From Flavobacteriaceae bacterium TMED68 (GTDB taxonomy: Bacteria; Bacteroidota; Bacteroidia; Flavobacteriales; Flavobacteriaceae): a DNA stretch of 5,200 nt. Shown here in pieces: positions 1 to 5,200 of the stretch. Where the stretch lies: NCBI GenBank assembly GCA_002167525.1, contig NHDV01000005.1:152239-157438 (forward strand), written 5' to 3'. Position numbers and translations under genes: made by a program. Position 1 is the first letter of the stretch, and the number at the start of each line of letters is the position of its first letter. A model generated the notes under the pieces. The model saw only the letters and a program-made list of their open reading frames with translations. It was not told the DNA's origin and did not search any database.

Positions 1-102
1 ATTTAAATCTTTATAAACTGTATTTGGAAAAATTTGGATAGAGTTTATCTAATTGTCATTTGATTTAAAAATTTTAATTTAAAGATTTATTTACAGAACA
101 AC

Positions 103-798
103 ATGAGGACTTTATATTTTGCTTTTTGCATAATTTTTTCAGCTAGTTTATTTGCACAAAAAAATATTCATCATAGATGGAATACACAATTAAAAAAATA
201 TGTATCAAATGACGGCATCGTTAATTACAAAGAATGGAGGAAAAATATCGATCAGCTAAATGCTTATATTAATACTTTAGAATCAAATTCTCCTAATGAA
301 AATACTTCGAAAGAATATAAACTAGCATATTGGATAAATGCATATAATGCTCTTACAATAGATCTTATAATTAAAAATTACCCTCTAAAAAGTATTAAAG
401 AGATCAAATTTCCTTGGAAAACAAAATGCTTCAATGATGGTAAAAACAATTACAGTCTTGGAGATATAGAACATAAAATTCTTAGAAAAATGAATGAACC
501 TAGGATTCATTTTGCAATAAATTGTGCTTCAAAATCATGTCCAAAACTTCTAAATGAAGCTTATATTGAAAAAAATTTAAATAATCAGTTGAATGCAGCA
601 ACAAAGGAATTTTTAATTGATTCTACAAAAAATATAATTAAGGAAAATAAATCCGAGCTCTCAAAAATCTTTCTTTGGTTTGGAAAAGACTTTGGATCCA
701 AAAAAATGATCAAGGAATTTATATCTGAATATTCAGGATTTAAACTTAATAAATTTAAAATCGATTATTTGCCTTACAATTGGGATTTAAACGAATAA
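103..798 (+). CDS. Exported DUF547 family protein
   Basis: The protein is 231 residues and belongs to the DUF547 family, whose biochemical role is unknown. Residues 1-19 form a signal peptide (short basic start, hydrophobic core, then SLFAQ), so the mature protein should be outside the inner membrane. The family core is clear: YWINAYNAL at 76-84, SLGDIEHKILR at about 118-128, and PRIHFAINCASKSCP at 133-147 with its Cys-Ala-Ser and Ser-Cys-Pro elements. It ends in YNWDLN, a usual ending for these proteins, so it is full length. The ATG at 103 is the first in-frame start that gives a proper signal peptide. It lies 24 bases before the next gene and is probably the first gene of the cluster. The family call is secure; no function should be assigned. 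Confidence 0.9.
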   Translation: MRTLYFAFCIIFSASLFAQKNIHHRWNTQLKKYVSNDGIVNYKEWRKNIDQLNAYINTLESNSPNENTSKEYKLAYWINAYNALTIDLIIKNYPLKSIKEIKFPWKTKCFNDGKNNYSLGDIEHKILRKMNEPRIHFAINCASKSCPKLLNEAYIEKNLNNQLNAATKEFLIDSTKNIIKENKSELSKIFLWFGKDFGSKKMIKEFISEYSGFKLNKFKIDYLPYNWDLNE

Positions 799-822
799 TA
801 AATATTTTTGATCCTTATTAAA

Positions 823-1239
823 ATGAATATGAAAAGTCCAAATGCATTTAAGTGGTCAATAAAATACGGTCTGATTTCAGCCTTGACAGGAATGTTATGT
901 TGTGTTGCCCCTGCTGTTCTTTTTATGTTTGGTTTGATGGGGGGTGTCGTAGCTATATCATTTGCAGATTTTTTTTACAAAGAAGATGGAAGTTTAGGAA
1001 CAGGATCTATTATCTTAAGAACAGTTGCGATCGGTCTAGGTATCTATGCAACCTACATTTTTAGAAAAAAACAAAATCAATGTTCTGTAGATCGCAAAAG
1101 AAAAAATTTAAACCTAGCAATGCTAATTTTTCTATTAATTACATTTGGCATTTCTTTTTTCTTAGCATTCGAGTCTTGGTCTTCCTGGTATTTTGACGAA
1201 TTCATTGTTCCCCAACAGCAAAAAGAGTTAAACATCTAA
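823..1239 (+). CDS. Small MerT-like integral membrane protein
   Basis: The protein is 138 residues from the ATG at 823. A TTG at 808 would add five residues but is less likely. Hydrophobic segments lie at about residues 15-34, 32-50, 67-84 and 101-120. The first holds a vicinal cysteine pair, CCVAP at 26-30, followed by a Gly-rich stretch (GLMGG), as in MerT mercuric transporters (CCxGP...G.SG). After the third segment, a basic loop with one cysteine (near residue 92) resembles the MerT cytoplasmic loop, which usually has two. No MerR, MerP or mercuric reductase gene is in the window, so mercury transport is not implied. It could carry another soft metal or simply belong to a related uncharacterised family. 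Its TAA stop is in the same frame as, and 12 bases before, the presumed first codon of the next gene. The membrane protein is secure; the MerT relationship is moderate. Confidence 0.65.
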   Translation: MNMKSPNAFKWSIKYGLISALTGMLCCVAPAVLFMFGLMGGVVAISFADFFYKEDGSLGTGSIILRTVAIGLGIYATYIFRKKQNQCSVDRKRKNLNLAMLIFLLITFGISFFLAFESWSSWYFDEFIVPQQQKELNI

Positions 1240-1251
1240 ATTAAATTTGAT

Positions 1252-1941
1252 ATAAAAATTGCTGTTATTATACCAGCTTATAATGAATCACAATCGATAG
1301 GCCTTGTAATTGATTCAATCCCGAAAAGTGTTGATAGAATAGTTGTTGTTGATAATGCATCAACAGACAATACATCTAAAATAGCAGAAAAAAAAGGGGC
1401 TGAAGTAATTACAGAAAACAGAAAAGGTTATGGTTATGCATGTTTGAAAGGTTTAGAACACCTGGCCCAAAATAATCCAGATATTGTAGTTTTCTTGGAT
1501 GGTGATTATTCTGATTATGCAGAAGATCTTGACCAAATTGTTTCTCCGATTATTCGTGAAGAGGTTGTTTTTTGTATTGGAGCTAGAGACAAAAAATTGA
1601 GGGAAAAGGGCTCTCTAACATATCAACAAATCTTTGGAAATAAATTAGCTTGTTTTCTAATGAAATGGCTATATCAAGGTAAGTTTTCTGATTTAGGTCC
1701 ATTTCGTGCTATTAAATGGCAATCTCTTCAAGAATTAAAAATGGAGGATAAAACTTATGGATGGACAATTGAAATGCAACTCAAAGTTTTAAGAAAAAAA
1801 ATGTCCTATAAAGAAATTCAAGTCAGATATCGTAAGCGTCTTGGTGTTTCAAAAGTTTCAGGAACAATAAAAGGAACTCTCTTAGCGGGCTATAAAATAT
1901 TAACTTGGATATTTAAATTTTACTTTTCAAAATGGAAGTAG
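1252..1941 (+). CDS. Family 2 glycosyltransferase, polyprenyl-phosphate sugar synthase-like, with ATA in place of the start codon
   Basis: From the ATA at 1252 the product is 229 residues, normal for this group of dolichyl-phosphate-sugar-synthase-like family 2 enzymes. These transfer a sugar from a nucleotide donor, often to a polyprenyl phosphate, at the cytoplasmic face. Motifs in order: IAVIIPAYNE at 3-12, VVVDNASTDNT at about 29-39, DGDYSD at 83-88 (metal and nucleotide-sugar site), DLGPFR at 147-152, YGWTIEMQ at 169-176 and a basic SKVSGT region near the end. There is no C-terminal membrane anchor pair. No ATG, GTG or TTG exists in frame between the upstream stop (1237-1239) and TTG 1444, and starting at 1444 would delete the nucleotide-binding half. 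Relatives typically begin MKIAVIIPAYNE, which points to an ATG-to-ATA change at 1252, a rare AUA or AUU start, or read-through from the gene before. It overlaps the next gene by 10 bases. Donor and acceptor are unknown. Confidence 0.8.
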   Translation: MKIAVIIPAYNESQSIGLVIDSIPKSVDRIVVVDNASTDNTSKIAEKKGAEVITENRKGYGYACLKGLEHLAQNNPDIVVFLDGDYSDYAEDLDQIVSPIIREEVVFCIGARDKKLREKGSLTYQQIFGNKLACFLMKWLYQGKFSDLGPFRAIKWQSLQELKMEDKTYGWTIEMQLKVLRKKMSYKEIQVRYRKRLGVSKVSGTIKGTLLAGYKILTWIFKFYFSKWK

Positions 1942-3432
1942 TAACAGATTTAGTTATTAAAATATTTGTCACGTTGATTATAGTAGTATATGTGTGTTGT
2001 TTAGTTATAATATTTTGTTATAGCTTATTGCAACTAAATATGTTAAAGTATTTTAAAATTTATCAAAAAAAAAAACAAGTTAAAATGTAAAATTCCTGAA
2101 AAGCTTCCAAGAGTAACAATTCAATTACCGCTGTTCAACGAATTTTATGTCATAAAACGCTTATTAAAATGTATAACAAATCTAGAATATCCAAAAGAGT
2201 TAATTCAAATTCAGGTACTAGATGATTCAACAGACGAGTCACTATTAGTTACAAAAAAAATAGTCTCAAAATATAAAGACAAAGGTATACCTATACATCA
2301 TATTATTCGAACTAAAAGAAAAGGGTTTAAAGCTGGAGCACTTAAAAATGGATTGAAAACAGCAAGCGGTGAATTCATAGCTATTTTTGATTCAGATTTT
2401 TTACCCAATCCAGATTGGCTTCTAAAAACGATTCCATATTTTCAAAATAATAAAGTAGGAGTAGTTCAGACCAGATGGGGACATTTAAACCGTGAACATT
2501 CAATTCTTACTCAAGTTCAAGCCTTTGCTCTAGATGCACATTTTCTTCTAGAACAAGTAGGTAGGAATCAGCAAAAACATTTTATAAATTTTAATGGAAC
2601 AGCTGGGATTTGGAGAAAAGATTGCATAATTGATTCAGGGAATTGGAAAGCAGATACTTTAACAGAAGATTTAGATCTAAGCTATCGAGCCCAATTAAAA
2701 GACTGGGAGTTTGTTTATTTGGATAACGTGGTTACACCTGCAGAACTTCCTATAACAATCAATGCAATACGTTCTCAACAATTCAGATGGAATAAAGGGG
2801 GTGCGGAAAATTTTAGAAAATTGGTTGCAAAGATTTTATTTTCTGATAAATATACATTTAACAAAAAAATAAATGCTTTTTTCCATTTATTTAGCAGCAA
2901 TATGTTTTTAAATGTTTTTTTAATAGCAATTTTGAGTGTTCCCTTAATATTTATAAAAGAAACTTTCCCCGAATATGAGTTAATATTTAATATGAGTTCC
3001 CTGTTCATTTTAAGTACAATAATATTTTTTTATTGTTATTGGCATGTTCACAAACACTCATTTGGAGGTGGATTTTATTCTTTCTTGATTTACATTAAGC
3101 GGTTTATAAACTTTTATACATTAATTCTGGGGTTCTCGGTGCACAATTCAGTTGCAGTTTTAGAGGCTTATTTAGGTAAAAAAAGTGCCTTTATTCGTAC
3201 ACCAAAGTTTAACCAAAGTTCTTTGAAAAATTTTAAATATTCTGAAAATAAGATATCTCCATATTCTTTGCTAGAATTAGTGCTATCAATTTATTTTCTT
3301 TTTGGGATTCTATGCTCTTTGAGTTTTAATAAATCATTTAATTTAGGAATGTTTTTATTTCATCTGGTTCTTTTTATTGGATTTGGAATTATAAGCTATT
3401 TTGGGATTAGCCAAAACATAAATAATGAATAA
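1932..3432 (+). CDS. Processive family 2 glycosyltransferase (cellulose synthase/CslA-like), frame broken at an A11 tract
   Basis: ATG 1932 opens a frame with a hydrophobic segment (residues about 8-33) that ends at TAA 2088-2090 after 52 residues. The rest continues one frame over to TAA 3430-3432. Dropping one A from the A11 run at 2065-2075 gives one 499-residue protein, the usual size for membrane CslA-like enzymes. In that corrected numbering: IQLPLFNE just after the break, DDS from 97, DSD at 153-155, TED at 244-246 and QQFRW at 282-286. These are the D, DxD, TED and QxxRW signatures of processive glycosyltransferases. An IRTPKF element near 421-426 and about five more membrane segments (near 322-341, 351-370, 388-408, 446-464, 471-491) follow. 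It likely polymerises or extends a glycan from a nucleotide sugar at the inner membrane; the sugar is unknown. The start overlaps the previous gene by 10 bases and the stop overlaps the next by 8. An annotation starting at 2353 would miss the first third. Confidence 0.85.
2065..2075 (+). repeat. A11 homopolymer at the frame break of the processive glycosyltransferase
   Basis: Eleven consecutive A follow CAA codon position 1 at 2064. Upstream coding is in the frame of 1932; downstream coding (LPRVTIQLPLFNE onward) is shifted by +1. Ten A would restore the frame exactly. It is the longest homopolymer I see in the window. Confidence 0.9.
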
Positions 3433-4766
3433 AAACTATATCATTTCAAGTTCAATAACATTACTTGGAATATTTTTTGCCTTTGCTTTATTTTCGTTTG
3501 AATTAAAAAGGTATCAAACGCTACCCTTAATTGGTACATACGTGTTTTTATTTATTTTAATTTGGATTTGGGTTAAAAAGTATTCTTCAATAGGAAATAT
3601 TTTTTTTTTAGGAATAATATGCCGTTTAATTTTTTGGAATTATATACCTAATCTGTCACAAGATTTTTATCGCTTTATTTGGGATGGAAGCATTCAGCTT
3701 TTTGGAATTAATCCTTATCATTACACACCAAATGAAATAATTGATTTAGTAGGTTTTCCCAATTCGCAACTATTATTTGAAAAAATGGGGAATCTAAGTA
3801 GAAATAATTTTTCAAATTATCCTCCAATAAGTCAATGCTTATTTGCCTTAGCAGCCAACTTTAACTCTGAAAATATTTTCACACCAATTCTTTGCATACG
3901 CAGCGTCTATTTAGTAAGTGAGATGATAATATTTTTTGTAATAAAAAGCTTGTTAGAAAAATTAATACTATCAAAAGAATATCTAGCATGGTATTTCCTA
4001 AATCCATTGGTAATTATTGAAGGTTATGGAAATCTTCATGGAGAATGTCTTATGATGTGTTTTACCTTTATTTCATGGCTTTATTGCATTAAGCGACAAC
4101 CTATTTTAGGTGGAATTTTTATGGCATTTGCAATAGGTACTAAACTTTTACCTCTGATTTTAGTTCCTTTTTTCTTTCAGTATTTAGGACTGAAGAATTT
4201 TATAGTCTATGGAGTATTTATTTTGATTTTTGGTGGGATCATATTTTTACCATATTGGGATGAAAATTTTTTTCCAAATTATCTTCAAACCATACAACTT
4301 TGGTTTTCAACTTTTGAATTTAACGGTAGTATTTACAATATTATAAGAGCAATTGGATATAAATTGAAAGGATATAACATTATTAAAGATATAGGAAAAA
4401 TAACACCTTACCTTATTTCAGTATTTGTTTTTGTTTTCTCTTTTATTAAATCAAATCGTGAGCCGAAAGATATTTTTAAAAATATGCTATTTATTTTAAG
4501 CATCTATTTTTTTTGTCTCAACAACAGTCCATCCTTGGTACATTATTAACTTAATAATTCTAGGAATTTTAAGCGGATATTTATACCCGGTTTTGTGGAG
4601 TATGACTGTCTTTTGGAGCTACAGCGCCTATGGAGTAGAAATAGTCGAAGAAAAATTATATTGGCAGATAGGAGCTTATTTTTTGGTTTACATTTGTGTT
4701 TTTTATGAGCTTTTTAGGGAGCGTTTAGGACATCATCTTCAAAAAACCAACTTCCTTAGAACTTAA
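3425..4766 (+). CDS. GT-C polytopic mannosyltransferase-like protein, frame broken at a T8 tract
   Basis: ATG 3425 overlaps the previous gene by 8 bases, suggesting translational coupling. The uninterrupted frame ends at TAA 4547-4549 after 374 residues, but the last residues are out of family. Removing one T from the run at 4507-4514 joins it to a second open stretch that continues ...STTVHPWYI and runs to TAA 4764-4766, giving 446 residues. The protein is almost wholly hydrophobic helices. Residues 78-88 read SQDFYRFIWDG, then NPYHYTP (96-102), NYPPISQ (131-137) and NPLVIIEGYGNLHGE (193-207). This pattern resembles the polyprenol-phosphate-mannose-dependent mannosyltransferases of the GT-C fold (MptB/GT87-like), with Asp80 in the first external loop as the likely catalytic residue. 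Such enzymes take sugar from a lipid-linked donor on the outer membrane face. The sugar is inferred from family only. The corrected 3' end overlaps the convergent gene by 42 bases. Confidence 0.8.
3600..3609 (+). repeat. T10 homopolymer inside the GT-C gene, in frame
   Basis: Ten T encode part of the second membrane segment (residues around 59-62, IFFL). The reading frame is intact across it here. It is the second longest homopolymer in the window and would be slippage-prone. Confidence 0.8.
4507..4514 (+). repeat. T8 homopolymer at the frame break of the GT-C gene
   Basis: Eight T separate the frame that runs from 3425 from the +1 frame that encodes the expected VHPWYI segment. Seven T would restore a continuous 446-residue protein. 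Confidence 0.85.
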
Positions 4767-5200
4767 ATTTCTCCACTTTCCTCTTGGCAAATCTTTTTTT
4801 GTAAGGCTACCGTATATAACTCTATCAATTAAAACAACTCTTAAGCCACATATACTAAAAAGCTTTACTAGTTCAGATGTACCTATAGAATTGACCTCTA
4901 AACCAATTTCATTTTTAGGCTTCCCTTTAATATGGCTAATATCTTTTATTTTTAAAAGTTTATTATATACCATCTGACCTGTTTTTAATTTATTAATTAT
5001 TTGCTTTGTTACATTTTCATTTAATACGGCTTTATAGACCATTTTTGTAGATTTAGATTTGTTGAGTCTTTTCCTTAATTCACCATCATTTGTCAAAATC
5101 AAAAGACCTGTCATGGGTCTACCCATATCATCAACAGGCATTAACCCAGGATTGGTTTTAGTACTTATTAAATCTTGAACTGGCTTAGCTATTTTGTCAC
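4725..5200 (-). CDS. Divergent RsuA/RluB-type pseudouridine synthase, partial at the window edge, probably catalytically dead
   Basis: The frame reads leftward from the window's right edge to TAA at 4727-4725. About 158 residues are visible, beginning DKIAKPVQDLIST; the start and any N-terminal S4 RNA-binding domain lie beyond 5200, and the internal Met at 5141 should not be taken as the start. Family features are present: TGLLILTNDGELRKRL, a KMVYK element, and near the end IDRVIYGSLTKKDLPRGKWRNLS, which matches the LDRVxxxxLTxxxLPRGxWRxLS ending of RsuA/RluB/RluE/RluF enzymes that isomerise uridine in ribosomal RNA. The catalytic motif, normally VGRLDRxTTGLL, reads VDDMGRPMTGLL, so the essential Asp is Gly and the preceding Arg is Asp. 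The usual NRxVRRxF segment reads TSELVKLF, losing its arginines. The frame is open with no stop or indel. It may be an RNA-binding pseudoenzyme, an enzyme with changed chemistry, or a gene early in decay. It is convergent with the sugar-transfer cluster. Confidence 0.8.
   Translation of the reverse strand, partial: DKIAKPVQDLISTKTNPGLMPVDDMGRPMTGLLILTNDGELRKRLNKSKSTKMVYKAVLNENVTKQIINKLKTGQMVYNKLLKIKDISHIKGKPKNEIGLEVNSIGTSELVKLFSICGLRVVLIDRVIYGSLTKKDLPRGKWRNLSSKEVGFLKMMS

Noticed and set aside
3..41. Short open stretch ending in TAG that could be the tail of an upstream gene
   Set aside because: Only 12 residues are visible with no recognisable motif, so a gene cannot be supported.
33..62. 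Possible Bacteroidota promoter: TTG at 33-35, 19 bases, then GTCATTTG at 55-62 (consensus TAnnTTTG), and TGTATTTG at 20-27
   Set aside because: The first matches only 6 of 8 positions and the second has no TTG at the right distance. In such AT-rich DNA near matches are expected by chance.
969..976. T8 run in the MerT-like gene, and A8 runs at 1388-1395 and 1794-1801, as further frame breaks
   Set aside because: The reading frame and family motifs continue correctly across each of them.
852..1064. Plus-strand 70-residue open frame inside the MerT-like gene
   Set aside because: It lies in another frame of a gene with clear membrane protein features and starts at a non-ATG codon.
1444..1941. 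TTG 1444 as the true start of the first glycosyltransferase
   Set aside because: It would remove the PAYNE and DNAST nucleotide-binding motifs that are plainly encoded upstream in the same frame.
2775..3008. Minus-strand open frame of 77 residues inside the processive glycosyltransferase
   Set aside because: It lies over a strongly conserved coding region (QxxRW and following helices) and its translation has no family features; it is a shadow.

Overview
The window is AT-rich (roughly 30% G+C by eye). Short intergenic gaps, overlapping start/stop junctions, no obvious Shine-Dalgarno sites and the protein families present all suggest a member of the Bacteroidota, most likely a flavobacterium. 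This is an inference from style and families, not a taxonomic assignment. No RNA gene, CRISPR array, insertion sequence or origin is visible.

Layout. Positions 1-102 are a short leader with no supportable gene. A rightward cluster follows: an exported DUF547 protein (103-798); a small multi-pass membrane protein resembling MerT mercuric transporters (823-1239); a dolichyl-phosphate-sugar-synthase-like family 2 glycosyltransferase (about 1252-1941); a processive cellulose-synthase/CslA-like family 2 glycosyltransferase with membrane segments (1932-3432); and a polytopic GT-C mannosyltransferase-like protein (3425-4766). A divergent RsuA/RluB-type pseudouridine synthase is convergent (4725 to beyond 5200, minus strand); its 5' part lies outside the window.

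The three sugar-transfer genes overlap by a few bases and look like one translationally coupled unit. A plausible reading is that the first glycosyltransferase charges a polyprenyl phosphate with a sugar, the GT-C enzyme uses that lipid-linked sugar on the outer face of the membrane, and the processive enzyme extends a polysaccharide or glycolipid. The sugar and the final product cannot be told from sequence.

The most striking point is that each of these three genes carries one lesion: an ATA where the ATG start should be, one surplus A in an A11 tract, and one surplus T in a T8 tract. Removing a single base at each tract restores a full-length family-typical protein. The flanking genes show no such damage. 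Sequencing error, decay of the pathway, phase variation and transcriptional slippage are all possible. Second, the pseudouridine synthase has lost the catalytic GRLD aspartate and the conserved arginines of the C-terminal NRxVRR motif while keeping an open frame, so it looks like a pseudoenzyme paralogue.
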